Below are positions 1 to 9,371 of a stretch of 64,000 bases of DNA, one piece after another. A program made the translations under genes and the position numbers. Each line of letters opens with the position of its first letter. The stretch's first letter is position 1. Source of the stretch: Bacillus tequilensis KCTC 13622. GTDB lineage: Bacteria > Bacillota > Bacilli > Bacillales > Bacillaceae. The notes beneath the pieces are model-generated. The model saw only the letters and a list, made by a program, of their open reading frames with translations, was not told the DNA's origin and searched no databases. The stretch is taken from contig NZ_AYTO01000041.1 of assembly GCF_000507145.1 (NCBI RefSeq), forward strand, positions 124,001 to 188,000, read 5' to 3'.

Positions 1-148
1 GCTCTAAAAAGTGAGAAATTCCGTTTATCTCCGGCGTTTCATGCCGCGAACCTGTGCCGATCCACACGCCGATCGCGACAGAACGAACTGTCGGGTTATT
101 TTCCAGCACAATTCTTACACCATTTTGACACGTATATCGTTTAATCAA
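1..148 (-). CDS. mlpA: M16-family zinc peptidase, N-terminal fragment cut by window edge
   Basis: Only the first 49 codons are inside the window. Reading from a TTG at 148 gives a start of the form MIKRYTCQNGVRIVLENN and ends at HFLE, the beginning of the HxxEH zinc motif typical of M16 (pitrilysin/processing-peptidase) proteins. A ribosome binding site AGGAGG sits 7 bases before the TTG. The position just after ylxY matches mlpA (ymxG) of B. subtilis. No catalytic conclusion is possible because most of the protein lies outside. The family call is confident from the N-terminal signature; the gene symbol is from synteny. Confidence 0.85.
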   Translation of the reverse strand, partial: MIKRYTCQNGVRIVLENNPTVRSVAIGVWIGTGSRHETPEINGISHFLE

Positions 149-187
149 ATTTGTTCCTCCTATTCAAAGACAAGCTGCCTGCAACTG

Positions 188-1147
188 TTACTTCAACAGT
201 CTTGTTTCGTCCATTAGTTCAGTGACTGTTCCAAGCGCGTATCCTTTATCTTTTATCTTTATAATCAGCGCTTCAAGACTTTCCGCCGTGGGATTAGTCG
301 GGTGCATTAATATCATGGCACCATTATGTATCTTGCTTAACACTCTCGTTTGAAGGGCAGACGGAGCCGGTTTTTGCCAATCGATCGTATCAACTGTCCA
401 CATGACTGTTCCCATCTGTTTCTCAGCTGCAATGTCGACTACCGCTTTTCTGAAACTTCCGCTCGGCGGAGCGAACCACTTTGGCTTAACACCCATCGTT
501 CGTTCTATTTGTTCATTTGTCTTGTCGAGCTGCTCGGAAATTCTTCCTGTAGTCAGTTTGCTCATATCCGGATGATTGTATGAATGATTTCCGATTTCAT
601 GTCCGTCTTGCGCAATCTTCTTAGCGAGCTGTTCATTGTTTCTCACCCAATTGCCTTCTAAAAAGAACGTCGCCTTGACCTGGTGCTTTTGCAGAATAGG
701 GAGCATTGTTTCCAAATACTCATTTCCCCACGCCACATTAATTAAAAAAGCCACCATCGGTTTGTCTGGATTTCCTTTATAAATGGGCTCAGGCTGAAGA
801 GACTCAAGATGAACGTTTGGTTTTACTTGGCTGTACACCAAATCGCTCTCTCGAAACTCGCCGTGCTTTTTCATTTTTTTATATGATTGTTCAATATTGA
901 CCTTCAATCCATTGTAGCCGGGAATGCTTTTCCACACTTTATCAATTCTTGCATCCTGAGGCTTAACCTCGTATTCCGGCGCTTTTTGAAGCAATTCTTC
1001 ATATAACGGGTCTTTGGACGCCGTGACAGTCACCGTATCTTTTTTCATTGCACCTATATAATCAAGTGTGTGCGGATTTTTCATCATCTCAAATGAGACA
1101 AAAAAAAGAAATAGAAAAACGGCAAACGGTACAAATTTTTTGTACAT
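188..1147 (-). CDS. ylxY: polysaccharide-deacetylase-like protein with degenerate active site
   Basis: 319 residues. The N-terminus has a short basic start and a hydrophobic segment (about residues 6-19), so the protein is probably exported or membrane-anchored. A NodB-type fold covers roughly residues 125-305. The metal-binding motif HSYNHPDMS and the motif FAPPSGSF are present. The first catalytic motif, normally TFDDG, reads as LINVAWG, so the catalytic aspartates are missing. Deacetylase activity is therefore doubtful, and a binding or scaffold role is possible. It lies between pnpA and mlpA, 39 bases before the mlpA start. The substrate is unknown. Confidence 0.9.
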   Translation of the reverse strand: MYKKFVPFAVFLFLFFVSFEMMKNPHTLDYIGAMKKDTVTVTASKDPLYEELLQKAPEYEVKPQDARIDKVWKSIPGYNGLKVNIEQSYKKMKKHGEFRESDLVYSQVKPNVHLESLQPEPIYKGNPDKPMVAFLINVAWGNEYLETMLPILQKHQVKATFFLEGNWVRNNEQLAKKIAQDGHEIGNHSYNHPDMSKLTTGRISEQLDKTNEQIERTMGVKPKWFAPPSGSFRKAVVDIAAEKQMGTVMWTVDTIDWQKPAPSALQTRVLSKIHNGAMILMHPTNPTAESLEALIIKIKDKGYALGTVTELMDETRLLK

Positions 1148-1220
1148 GTTCTGTCCCCCCCTCCCCTCCAGATTATGAAGGAGAAGGACAAGGTAGAACC
1201 CGCCTGCGTTTTAAAAGCTT

Positions 1221-1254
1221 CAAAATAAAGAAGCCGGGTCTCCCAGGCTCCTTT
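1221..1254 (-). terminator. terminator downstream of pnpA
   Basis: On the minus strand a hairpin of about 11 pairs (AAAG, AGCC, GGG against CCC, GGCT, CTTT, with one bulge and one mismatch) is followed by an interrupted U-rich tail (TTTATTTTG). It starts 11 bases after the pnpA stop codon. The imperfect stem and tail suggest a moderate terminator. Confidence 0.7.
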
Positions 1255-1264
1255 ATGTTTTCAT

Positions 1265-3382
1265 TTAAGATTGTTGTTCTTCTTTTTCTTTCTCTTCACG
1301 GAGCACCGCTTTACGAGACAAATTGACTCGTCCTTGTTTATCAATTTCAGTGACCTTGACAAGAATCTCGTCTCCGATTTTCACAACATCTTCAACTTTT
1401 CCTACGCGTTCAAGCGCAAGCTCTGAAATGTGCACCAAACCGTCTTTTCCGCTGAAAATTTCAACGAAAGCCCCGAATTTTTCGATTCGTTTCACTTTAC
1501 CTAAGTAAAGCTGGCCGACTTCAACCTCTCTGACAAGGTCTTCGATGATTTTTTTCGCTTTTTGGTTGCTGCTTTCATCTGTTGAAGAAATAAAGATTGT
1601 GCCGTCCTGTTCAATATCAATTTTAACACCGGTTTCTTCGATGATTTTATTGATTTGTTTTCCGCTTGGCCCGATGACATCGCGAATTTTATCAGGATTA
1701 ATGGCCATTGTTAAAATCTTAGGCGCATAACGAGAAAGCTCTTTTCTTGATTCGTTTAATGTCGCAAGCATGCTGTTGAGGATTTCCATTCTTCCCTTTT
1801 TCGCCTGCTGAAGCGCTTCTTCAAGAATCTCTCTGGAAAGGCCTTCGATTTTAATGTCCATTTGCAGCGCTGTTACGCCTTTTTCCGTGCCGGCTACTTT
1901 AAAGTCCATGTCTCCAAGCGCGTCTTCCATGCCTTGAATATCAGTCAAAACAGTGTAATGTTCACCTGATTTGACGAGACCCATCGCAATACCAGCAACC
2001 GGCGCTTTAATCGGTACACCGGCATCCATCATTGCAAGTGTGCTTGCACAGATACTTGCTTGAGAAGTAGAACCGTTTGATTCAAGCACCTCTGATACAA
2101 GTCGGACAGTGTAAGGAAAGTCTTTTTCAGACGGAATAACTGGCTCAAGCGCACGCTCACCCAGTGCTCCGTGTCCGATTTCACGGCGTCCCGGTCCGCG
2201 CATCGGTCCTGTTTCCCCAACGCTGAATTGCGGGAAGTTGTAGTGATGCATAAACCGTTTTGATTCTTCAACACCTAAGCCGTCAAGAATTTGTACATCA
2301 CCCAGCGCACCTAGCGTACATACGCTGAGAGCCTGAGTTTGTCCTCTTGTAAACAGACCTGATCCGTGCGTTCTTGGCAAGAGGCCGACCTCTGAAGAAA
2401 GCGGGCGGATTTGATCGACACCGCGGCCGTCCGGTCTTACCTTATCTTCAGTAATCAGGCGCCGCACTTCATTTTTTACCATCTTGGATAAAATCTGCTT
2501 TACTTGCTTGATTGTGTCTTCATCATGCTCTTCATCCTCGAATTTTGCCACAACTGCGTTTTTCACTTCGCTAATGGCAGCTTCGCGAGCATGCTTTTCA
2601 TGAACTTGGATAGCTTTCAGCAGATCCTCTTCTGCTAAAGCTTTTACTTTTTCGCTAAGCTCTTCATCAATTTCAAAGAGCTTAATTTCAGATTTCTCTT
2701 TGCCGACTGCTGCAACAATTTCTTCTTGGAATGCAATCAGGCGTTTAATCTCTTCATGGCCGAACATAATGGCTTCAAGCATGGTTTCCTCAGGAACTTC
2801 GTCCGCTCCCGCTTCTACCATGTTAATGGCATCTTTCGTGCCGGCAACAACGAGATTGATGTCGCTTTTTTCAAGCTGATCGACGGTCGGGTTAATGATA
2901 AATTGATCATCAATGCGTCCGACGGTCACCCCTGCAATCGGTCCTTCAAACGGAATATCCGATACAGAAAGCGCAAGAGATGAACCGAACATGGCAGCCA
3001 TCTCAGAAGAGCAGTTTTGGTCAACACTCATGACAATGCTGATGACTTGAACTTCATTACGAAATCCATCGGCAAATAAAGGACGGATCGGACGGTCAAT
3101 TAAACGGCTGGCAAGAACCGCCTTTTCACTTGGGCGCCCTTCTCTTTTAATAAATCCGCCTGGAATTTTCCCTACCGCATATAATCTCTCCTCATAGTTT
3201 ACAGTAAGCGGGAAGAAATCCAGCGGCTTTGGTTCTTTTGAAGCGGTTGCTGTACTCAGTACTGCTGTATCACCGTAACGGATCATCACAGCACCGTTTG
3301 CCTGTTTGGCAAGCTGGCCGGTTTCAACTGTAAGCGTTCTTCCGGCCCAATCTATGGTAAAGACATGTTTTTCTTGTCCCAT
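1265..3382 (-). CDS. pnpA: polynucleotide phosphorylase (PNPase)
   Basis: 705 residues. This phosphate-dependent 3'-to-5' exoribonuclease acts in mRNA turnover as a trimeric ring. Two RNase PH-like domains (about residues 5-230 and 315-540) are followed by a KH domain (about 555-615, with the [10 protein letters not shown] loop) and an S1 domain (about 622-690, [16 protein letters not shown]). The open frame extends 28 codons further upstream, but the ATG at 3382 gives the family length and the usual start [23 protein letters not shown] lies upstream. It is separated from rpsO by a terminator and probably has its own promoter. Confidence 0.97.
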   Translation of the reverse strand: MGQEKHVFTIDWAGRTLTVETGQLAKQANGAVMIRYGDTAVLSTATASKEPKPLDFFPLTVNYEERLYAVGKIPGGFIKREGRPSEKAVLASRLIDRPIRPLFADGFRNEVQVISIVMSVDQNCSSEMAAMFGSSLALSVSDIPFEGPIAGVTVGRIDDQFIINPTVDQLEKSDINLVVAGTKDAINMVEAGADEVPEETMLEAIMFGHEEIKRLIAFQEEIVAAVGKEKSEIKLFEIDEELSEKVKALAEEDLLKAIQVHEKHAREAAISEVKNAVVAKFEDEEHDEDTIKQVKQILSKMVKNEVRRLITEDKVRPDGRGVDQIRPLSSEVGLLPRTHGSGLFTRGQTQALSVCTLGALGDVQILDGLGVEESKRFMHHYNFPQFSVGETGPMRGPGRREIGHGALGERALEPVIPSEKDFPYTVRLVSEVLESNGSTSQASICASTLAMMDAGVPIKAPVAGIAMGLVKSGEHYTVLTDIQGMEDALGDMDFKVAGTEKGVTALQMDIKIEGLSREILEEALQQAKKGRMEILNSMLATLNESRKELSRYAPKILTMAINPDKIRDVIGPSGKQINKIIEETGVKIDIEQDGTIFISSTDESSNQKAKKIIEDLVREVEVGQLYLGKVKRIEKFGAFVEIFSGKDGLVHISELALERVGKVEDVVKIGDEILVKVTEIDKQGRVNLSRKAVLREEKEKEEQQS

Positions 3383-3430
3383 ACAATTACGAACTCCTCT
3401 CTTCGTTGTGTGAAATAATCGATTACTCCT

Positions 3431-3460
3431 ATTATGAACGAAATGAATTGAACATATCAA
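3431..3460 (-). promoter_or_regulatory. candidate sigma-A promoter for pnpA
   Basis: On the minus strand, TTGATA (3460-3455), an 18-base spacer and CATAAT (3436-3431) lie about 50 bases before the pnpA start and after the rpsO terminator. A second -35-like TTGACA abuts it upstream (3466-3461). Assigned by consensus only. Confidence 0.5.
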
Positions 3461-3524
3461 TGTCAAAGTAGTATGTAAAAGGATTTCAATGATTTGTTAT
3501 AAGAAATTTTCGCTTTAATACGAT

Positions 3525-3551
3525 AAAAAAGCGGGAATCCTCCCGCTTTTT
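3525..3551 (-). terminator. rpsO terminator
   Basis: A perfect 11-pair stem (AAAAAGCGGGA against TCCCGCTTTTT) with a 4-base loop and a U run begins 4 bases after the rpsO stop. It is a classic intrinsic terminator and reads equally well on the plus strand. Confidence 0.92.
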
Positions 3552-3555
3552 ACGA

Positions 3556-3831
<276 letters not shown>

Positions 3832-3865
3832 TCACCTCCAAATCATATTTAGCCCCAGTTACCTA

Positions 3866-3890
3866 GCAACCGTCGGTGACTTCGGATTGC
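3866..3890 (-). promoter_or_regulatory. hairpin in rpsO 5' leader, possible S15 autoregulatory element
   Basis: On the minus strand GCAA-U-CCG pairs with CGG-UUGC, giving 7 pairs with one bulged U and a 10-base loop, inside the roughly 85-base leader of rpsO. S15 is known to repress its own mRNA through leader structures in several bacteria, including Bacillaceae, but the structures differ among lineages. The link here is inferred from position and fold. Confidence 0.45.
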
Positions 3891-3919
3891 CAAGCAATGG
3901 TTTTAAGACTACGAAAACT

Positions 3920-3948
3920 ATCATACTAAAAATCGTGCCTATATGCAA
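3920..3948 (-). promoter_or_regulatory. sigma-A promoter of rpsO
   Basis: TTGCAT (3948-3943), a 17-base spacer and TATGAT (3925-3920) on the minus strand. The start of transcription would fall near 3913, leaving a leader of about 88 bases before the rpsO ATG. Spacing and both hexamers fit the vegetative consensus well. Confidence 0.75.
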
Positions 3949-3981
3949 ATATTTTAGAATAAAATTTGTGTGCGTTGCATG

Positions 3982-4932
3982 TTATTTCCGCAAATCGCTG
4001 AAATAACGGATGGCCTCCTGTTTATCCTTTTCAATTTGCTCTGTTAATTCTTTGATGCCATTGAATTTCCGCTCGCTCCGAATTCGTTTATACCATTCGA
4101 TTTTTATAGCGGCTCCGTATACCTCCTGATCGAAATCAAACAGATTGACCTCGATGGAAGGCTGTTCCGGACGTTTTTCATAAAACGTCGGCTTATAACC
4201 GATATTGCAAACGCCATTGTAGAGTTCGCCGTTGACTTCCGCTTTTACGGCATATACACCCGTCGGCGGAACGATATAGCTGTTATTTAAACCGACATTT
4301 GCTGTCGGAAACCCGATGGTACGCCCTCTTTTATCACCGTGAATAACAATTCCTTTTATAAAATAAGGCTTTCCGAGCAAGACACTCGCCAATTCAACAT
4401 CGCCGTCTTGAAGCGCTGTGCGGATATACGAGGAGCTGATTTTTTTATCCTGCTCCGTTAATTTTTCTACCATTGTGCATTCAGCTTTTCCGTCTAAATC
4501 ATGCGGCATGGTTTCCATTGTTCCCTTGCCGTATTTGCCGTACGTAAAGTCAAAGCCCGCCACTGCGTGCTGTACATTAAGACCGATAATATACTGGTCT
4601 ACAAACTGTTTAGGGGAAAGAGAAGCAAACACTTCATTAAATGTAACGATATACAGAGTCTCTGTGCCTAATTGTTCAATTTGGTTTATTTTGTCTTCCA
4701 GAGGCGTAATCAAATCCTTTGGCTCCTGATCCCTGCCTAAAACATGGGAAGGGTGAGGATGAAAGGTCATCACAGCTAAAGACAGGCCCTTTTCTTCGGC
4801 TATTTGCTTCGCTGTGCCGATTACCTTTTGATGTCCAAGATGAACGCCGTCAAAATACCCTAACGCCATCACAGACTTTACCTGCTCCTCTTTCATTAAA
4901 TGATGCGGATGTGTAATATGTATCGTCTTCAC
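3982..4932 (-). CDS. ribC: bifunctional riboflavin kinase / FAD synthetase
   Basis: 316 residues. It makes FMN and then FAD from riboflavin. The N-terminal nucleotidyltransferase domain shows GYFDGVHLGHQ (about residues 26-36) and a later SSSYIR motif. The C-terminal kinase domain begins near residue 190 with HGDKRGRTIGFPTANV. The start is GTG at 4932, with AAAGGTGA 7 bases upstream. It follows truB by 18 bases, so the two form an operon. FMN made here is the ligand of the rib riboswitch elsewhere, which explains the regulatory phenotype of ribC mutants in B. subtilis. Confidence 0.97.
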   Translation of the reverse strand: MKTIHITHPHHLMKEEQVKSVMALGYFDGVHLGHQKVIGTAKQIAEEKGLSLAVMTFHPHPSHVLGRDQEPKDLITPLEDKINQIEQLGTETLYIVTFNEVFASLSPKQFVDQYIIGLNVQHAVAGFDFTYGKYGKGTMETMPHDLDGKAECTMVEKLTEQDKKISSSYIRTALQDGDVELASVLLGKPYFIKGIVIHGDKRGRTIGFPTANVGLNNSYIVPPTGVYAVKAEVNGELYNGVCNIGYKPTFYEKRPEQPSIEVNLFDFDQEVYGAAIKIEWYKRIRSERKFNGIKELTEQIEKDKQEAIRYFSDLRK

Positions 4933-4950
4933 AGAACGGTCACCTTTTTT

Positions 4951-5880
4951 CTATTGTTCGCTTTTTTGCATCAATACTTTTGCCGGCTTTAACAGCCCAT
5001 CTTTTGAAGGATGTGGGAAATAGATCGCCAAACAGCTGCCGGATTCAGTAAAGACAGCAATCCGGTCTTCGCTTGTCATTTCAGAAAACTGTTCGGGCGT
5101 CTCAAGCAAAGCCCCATTTTCTACTTTCTTAGCTAATGTATCACTTATGGTCCATTTCGGCAAATGATTGAGCGCGCGTTCAATAGGAACTGTATGCTCC
5201 CATACGGTCCCAGACTGCGCCTGAGCTTCCAGTTCATCAAAAGTAAAGCATTCGTCGAGAGAAAAATCTCCCGATGCCGTACGAATTAAATGAGACATAT
5301 GAGCCGGATATCCAAGTTTTTCTCCAATCATAACCGCCAGCGTTCTTACATAAGTCCCTTTTGAGCATGTCACCGTAAACCGGAAGCTTGCAGTTTCTCC
5401 ATTATGTTTAATCTCTGTCGTCAGCTCAATGTCTTCGATGGTAATCATACGCTTTGGACGTTCTACTTCAATCCCTGACCTTGCGTATTCGTATAATTTT
5501 TTGCCGTTTACTTTTACAGCGGAATACATAGGCGGAGTTTGTTCTTGTTTCCCCTTTAAACTGTTTAATACCTTTTCCACTGCTGCTTTATCAATATCTT
5601 GATTGACAGGCTTTGTTTCAACCGTTTCACCGGTTTGATCCTCTGTTGTCGTTGAAAAGCCAAGCGTGATTTCCGCATCATACGTTTTAGACTTTTCAGT
5701 TAAGTATTCGACAATTTTTGTCGCCCTTCCCACACAAATCGGAAGCACGCCTGACACTTCTGGATCAAGCGTTCCCGTATGTCCTACTTTTTTTGTTTTT
5801 AACAGTTTTCGGATCTTCATGACACAGTCATGCGATGTCATGCCAACTGGTTTATGTAAAAGGAGAACTCCGTTAACCAT
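4951..5880 (-). CDS. truB: tRNA pseudouridine-55 synthase
   Basis: 309 residues. It isomerises U55 in the T-loop of tRNAs. The catalytic motif HTGTLDPEVSGVLP (aspartate near residue 39) and the early GMTSHD block are intact; the C-terminal part (about 240 onward) is the family's PUA-like region. The ATG at 5880 starts MVNGVLLLHKPVG. It lies after a terminator that closes the rimP-rbfA unit, so it needs its own promoter or depends on read-through; no convincing promoter was seen in the 47 bases between terminator and start. Confidence 0.97.
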   Translation of the reverse strand: MVNGVLLLHKPVGMTSHDCVMKIRKLLKTKKVGHTGTLDPEVSGVLPICVGRATKIVEYLTEKSKTYDAEITLGFSTTTEDQTGETVETKPVNQDIDKAAVEKVLNSLKGKQEQTPPMYSAVKVNGKKLYEYARSGIEVERPKRMITIEDIELTTEIKHNGETASFRFTVTCSKGTYVRTLAVMIGEKLGYPAHMSHLIRTASGDFSLDECFTFDELEAQAQSGTVWEHTVPIERALNHLPKWTISDTLAKKVENGALLETPEQFSEMTSEDRIAVFTESGSCLAIYFPHPSKDGLLKPAKVLMQKSEQ

Positions 5881-5922
5881 TTGCCTTTCACTCCTTCTTT
5901 TAAGCTTTTCTCTTTAAAACGC

Positions 5923-5956
5923 AGAAAAGAGGACAGACGATATACGCCTATCCTCT
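5923..5956 (-). terminator. terminator between rbfA and truB
   Basis: On the minus strand a 12-pair stem (AGAGGAUAGGCG with CGUCUGUCCUCU, including two G-U pairs) with a UAUAU loop is followed by UUUUCU. It starts 8 bases after the rbfA stop, so it should end the rimP-nusA-infB-rbfA transcript. Confidence 0.88.
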
Positions 5957-5963
5957 CCATTTT

Positions 5964-6317
5964 TTATTCAGATGGTTTCTCTGAATGTAATTCGTGAATC
6001 AATGTTTCGATACGATTTCCGTAATCGATTGATTCATCGAACTCAAATTCAATTTCAGGCGTTTTTCGAAGTCTGATGCGGCTGCCGATTTCGGATCGGA
6101 TAAATCCTTTCGCCTTTGCCAGCCCTTTCAGCGCTTCCTCCCGTTTTTTCTCGTCACCGAGTACCGAGATATACACCTTTGCAATTTGCAAATCACCTGA
6201 TACACGTACATCCGTTACTGTCAGAAAACCAATTCTCGGATCTTTCAGCTTACGGCTGATAATATCACCGAGTTCTTTTTTCATTTGCTCGCCGACACGG
6301 TTTGCTCTCATACTCAA
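5964..6317 (-). CDS. rbfA: ribosome-binding factor A
   Basis: 117 residues. It binds the free 30S subunit and helps 16S rRNA 5'-end maturation and cold growth. The single KH-like domain shows the family core [21 protein letters not shown]. The start is probably the TTG at 6317 ([14 protein letters not shown]), with AGAGGTG 6 bases upstream. The much longer open frame overlaps ylxP and is not used. An ATG two codons later (6311) is the alternative. The terminator follows directly. Confidence 0.95.
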   Translation of the reverse strand: MSMRANRVGEQMKKELGDIISRKLKDPRIGFLTVTDVRVSGDLQIAKVYISVLGDEKKREEALKGLAKAKGFIRSEIGSRIRLRKTPEIEFEFDESIDYGNRIETLIHELHSEKPSE

Positions 6318-6333
6318 TTCAATCACCTCTAAG

Positions 6334-6612
6334 TTAAAACCACTCTGTTCTAGTGATCGTCCGTTCAATTTCAGGAAAAGAATCGATAAACGCCAGAACG
6401 CGCTGCAGCTCTTTTTCTGTTTGAACGCGAGAGGAAGAAACAGCGGCGATTCCAAAGCTGGTTCTTTGCCAGGTGTCCTGGTAGTCAATCTCCGAAATCG
6501 AAACATTGAACTTGTTTTGAACCCTGGTTAAGATCCGCTTAAGAACGGCACGCTTTTCCTTTAGCGATCCTGCATTATAAATGATGCATTCACACTCCGC
6601 AAATCCGATCAC
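6334..6612 (-). CDS. ylxP: small conserved DUF503-family protein
   Basis: 92 residues. It matches the DUF503/YlxP family ([21 protein letters not shown], then a small alpha/beta domain). The start GTG overlaps the infB stop in a GTGA arrangement, implying coupled translation, and the gene ends 16 bases before rbfA. Conserved placement between infB and rbfA suggests a role in ribosome assembly or translation, but no biochemical function is established. No catalytic motif is visible. Confidence 0.92.
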   Translation of the reverse strand: MIGFAECECIIYNAGSLKEKRAVLKRILTRVQNKFNVSISEIDYQDTWQRTSFGIAAVSSSRVQTEKELQRVLAFIDSFPEIERTITRTEWF

Positions 6613-8759
6613 GTTCTTTCAATTTCTTGCATGACATACGCTTCAAGGATGTCACCTTCACGAATGTCATTGTATTTCTTAATTGTAATACCACATTCAT
6701 AGCCTTGTGAAACTTCTTTCACATCGTCTTTAAAACGTTTCAGAACGTCTACTTCGCCTTCGAAGATAACGACGCCGTCACGAATTAAACGGAGGCCGCT
6801 GTCACGCGTAATGGTTCCTTCAGTAACATATCCGCCGGCAATTGTACCGATTTTAGATACCTTGAATGTTTGGCGCACTTCTACTTGACCAATTACTTTT
6901 TCTTCATATTCAGGATCAAGCATACCTTTCATGGCTGCTTCAATCTCGTCAATTACTTTGTAAATGATACGGTGAAGTCGAATATCTACATTTTCAGCTT
7001 CAGCCGTACTCTTAGCATTTCCGTCAGGTCTCACATTAAACCCGATAACAATTGCATTGGAAGCAGATGCCAAGATAATGTCAGATTCAGTAATCGCACC
7101 AACGCCTGTATGAATGATTTTCACTTTAACGCCTTCTACTTCAATTTTTTGAAGTGTGGCTGTTAAAGCTTCAGCAGATCCTTGAACGTCAGCTTTTACG
7201 ATGAGGTTGATATCTTTTACATCACCTTGTTTAATTTGCTCGAATAAGTCATCAAGACTGAGCTTCGCTTTATCGCTGCGCTGCTCTTCAAGCTGTTTCG
7301 AAGCACGGGCTTCCCCGACAGAACGAGCTGTTTTTTCATCTTTAAAAACAAGGAATTGGTCTCCCGCTTGAGGGACATCATTCAAACCGGTAATTTCAAC
7401 CGGAGTTGACGGGCCGGCAGTTTTCACACGGCGTCCAATATCGTTAACCATTGCACGGACACGGCCGAATGTGTTGCCGACTACGATCGGATCACCGACA
7501 TGCAGTGTCCCAGTTTGTACGAGCAATGTCGCAACTGATCCTCTGCCTTTATCGAGTTCCGCTTCAATAACCGTTCCTTTTGCCTGGCGGTTCGGATTCG
7601 CTTTCAGTTCCTCTACCTCACTGACAAGCAAAATCATTTCAATGAGTTCATCAATGCCTTTTCCAGTTAAAGCGGAAAGCGGCACAAAAATCGTTTCTCC
7701 GCCCCAAGCTTCAGGGACAAGTCCGTATTCCGTCAGTTCTTGCATGACACGGTCAGGGTTTGCGGATTCTTTATCAATTTTATTCACAGCAACGATAATT
7801 GGAACCTCAGCTGCTTTTGCATGGTTAATTGCTTCTACTGTTTGCGGCATTACACCGTCATCGGCAGCTACAACGAGAATTGTAATATCAGTTACTTCTG
7901 CACCGCGTGCACGCATTGTAGTAAATGCGGCGTGTCCAGGAGTGTCCAAGAACGTAATTTTCTTGCCGTTCTCTTCAATTTGGTAAGCACCGATATGCTG
8001 AGTAATTCCGCCTGCTTCTCCTTCAACAACCTTCGTTTTACGGATGCTGTCAAGAAGCGTTGTTTTACCGTGGTCAACGTGCCCCATGATTGTGACAACA
8101 GGAGGACGAATTTCAAGATCCTCTTCATTATCCGGCTCTTCGTATTTTTCCAGCTCGGTTTCTTCAAGCACAATGACTTCTTCTGTTTCAACACCATATT
8201 CTGATGCGATGAGCTCGATTGTGTCTTTATCAAGTTCTTGGTTAATGGTTGCCATTACGCCAAGAAGCATCAGCTTTTTAATGATTTCTGAAGGCTCTTT
8301 GCCAAGCTCTTCAGCCAGTGCGCCGACTGTTAAAGTGCCAGAGAATGTAATTTTCTCCGGAAGCTCTTTTTTCGGTTTTACAGGCTTTTGCTGATATTGG
8401 TTTTTATTGTTGTTTTGGTTGCGTTTATTTTTTTTGTTGTTGTTATTCTTCTTGTTTTTGTTAAATTGATTATTCTGCACGTCATTCTTCTTTCCGTCTC
8501 GAATTTTATTTGGTTGATTTCCAGCTGATTGCTGATTAACCCCTTGCGGCTGTTTGTTTTTGTTCGTTTCTGCAGGCTTTTGAGATGTAGCGGCTGCGCC
8601 GCCTTTTTTAAATTTGGCATCAAGCTGTTTAATGGCCTTTTCTTCAAGCATGGCCATATGATTATTCACTTCTAAATCCATGTTTTTCAGTGCGGTCAAA
8701 ATTTCCTTACTTGAAACATTTAACGCTTTTGCATATTCGTATACTCTCATTTTAGCCAT
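6609..8759 (-). CDS. infB: translation initiation factor IF-2
   Basis: 716 residues. This GTPase brings initiator tRNA to the 30S subunit and promotes subunit joining. There is an N-terminal helical domain (residues 1-50), then a low-complexity Lys/Asn/Gln linker (about 60-130), a G domain with [14 protein letters not shown] and NKID, and domains II-IV ending near 716. GTG codon 94 (position 8480) begins VQNNQF; from memory it corresponds to the start of the shorter IF2-beta form reported in B. subtilis (623 residues if used). It is part of the rimP-nusA operon. Confidence 0.98.
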   Translation of the reverse strand: MAKMRVYEYAKALNVSSKEILTALKNMDLEVNNHMAMLEEKAIKQLDAKFKKGGAAATSQKPAETNKNKQPQGVNQQSAGNQPNKIRDGKKNDVQNNQFNKNKKNNNNKKNKRNQNNNKNQYQQKPVKPKKELPEKITFSGTLTVGALAEELGKEPSEIIKKLMLLGVMATINQELDKDTIELIASEYGVETEEVIVLEETELEKYEEPDNEEDLEIRPPVVTIMGHVDHGKTTLLDSIRKTKVVEGEAGGITQHIGAYQIEENGKKITFLDTPGHAAFTTMRARGAEVTDITILVVAADDGVMPQTVEAINHAKAAEVPIIVAVNKIDKESANPDRVMQELTEYGLVPEAWGGETIFVPLSALTGKGIDELIEMILLVSEVEELKANPNRQAKGTVIEAELDKGRGSVATLLVQTGTLHVGDPIVVGNTFGRVRAMVNDIGRRVKTAGPSTPVEITGLNDVPQAGDQFLVFKDEKTARSVGEARASKQLEEQRSDKAKLSLDDLFEQIKQGDVKDINLIVKADVQGSAEALTATLQKIEVEGVKVKIIHTGVGAITESDIILASASNAIVIGFNVRPDGNAKSTAEAENVDIRLHRIIYKVIDEIEAAMKGMLDPEYEEKVIGQVEVRQTFKVSKIGTIAGGYVTEGTITRDSGLRLIRDGVVIFEGEVDVLKRFKDDVKEVSQGYECGITIKKYNDIREGDILEAYVMQEIERT

Positions 8760-8778
8760 TCGTTCACCCCCAAAAATA

Positions 8779-9081
8779 TTAATCGAGCAAGCTGATCAGC
8801 TTATTCGCAAAACCTTGGTCAGTGACGGCGACAACGACACGGGCTTCTTTACCTATAGAGCGCCCAAGAACCGCGCGACTTTCAACTTTTTTAAAAGGAA
8901 CTTTATAATAATTGCACTTGTCGGTTACTTTTTTCGCTGTGTTAGATGATGCATCCTCTGTAAGCAGGACAAGCTTTGCACGCGCATTCCTGATTTCTTT
9001 GATTACCAAGTCCTCGCCTGACACGACCTTACGAGCTCGATTGGCCAGACCCAGCAAGGGAAACCATTCCATTCCAGACAT
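8779..9081 (-). CDS. rplGA: L7Ae-family RNA-binding protein (YlxQ)
   Basis: 100 residues with the L7Ae/L30e fold: [24 protein letters not shown], then a core ending in [16 protein letters not shown]. Members recognise kink-turn RNA. It sits 1 base after rnpM and 19 bases before infB, within the transcription/translation operon. The bound RNA is not known from the sequence. ATG start at 9081, with the ribosome binding site inside the rnpM end. Confidence 0.93.
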   Translation of the reverse strand: MSGMEWFPLLGLANRARKVVSGEDLVIKEIRNARAKLVLLTEDASSNTAKKVTDKCNYYKVPFKKVESRAVLGRSIGKEARVVVAVTDQGFANKLISLLD

Positions 9082-9082
9082 T

Positions 9083-9358
9083 TTATTTTTTCACCTTTTC
9101 CGCCAGCTCCAGCAATTCTTCGAAAATCTGGTCATCGATTTGTGATTGAAATTGATTTTGCAAAGTGTTTTTCTTTTTTGCTGCTAAGATGCACTCTTTA
9201 TCCAGCGTTAAATAAGCACCCCGTCCGTTCTTTTTTCCGGTCGGGTCTACTGAGACTTCGCCTTCTTTCGAACGTACAACTCGGATCAGTTCCTTTTTAG
9301 GCTTCATATCACCAGTCACTACACATTTGCGTAACGGGATCTTTTTGTGTTTATTCAC
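9083..9358 (-). CDS. rnpM: YlxR-family RNA-binding protein, RNase P modulator
   Basis: 91 residues of the YlxR (DUF448) family: the core [20 protein letters not shown] followed by [13 protein letters not shown]. The protein is basic, as expected for RNA binding; recent work in B. subtilis names it RnpM, a modulator of RNase P. GTG start at 9358 with AGAGGTGA 6 bases upstream. Flanked tightly by nusA (13-base gap) and rplGA. Confidence 0.93.
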   Translation of the reverse strand: MNKHKKIPLRKCVVTGDMKPKKELIRVVRSKEGEVSVDPTGKKNGRGAYLTLDKECILAAKKKNTLQNQFQSQIDDQIFEELLELAEKVKK

Positions 9359-9371
9359 CTAAGGTCACCTC

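Noticed and set aside
3383-3466. Extended N-terminus of PNPase (28 extra codons)
   Set aside because: The added residues do not match the family, and the inner ATG has a clear ribosome binding site and gives the normal length.
7471-8394. Long plus-strand open frames opposite infB
   Set aside because: They have no family features, no ribosome binding sites, and mirror the codons of infB.
8378-8647. Low-complexity Asn/Lys stretch in infB as a separate gene or repeat array
   Set aside because: The stretch is in frame within IF-2 and is the known variable linker; the alternate-frame open frame there is a by-product of its codon bias.
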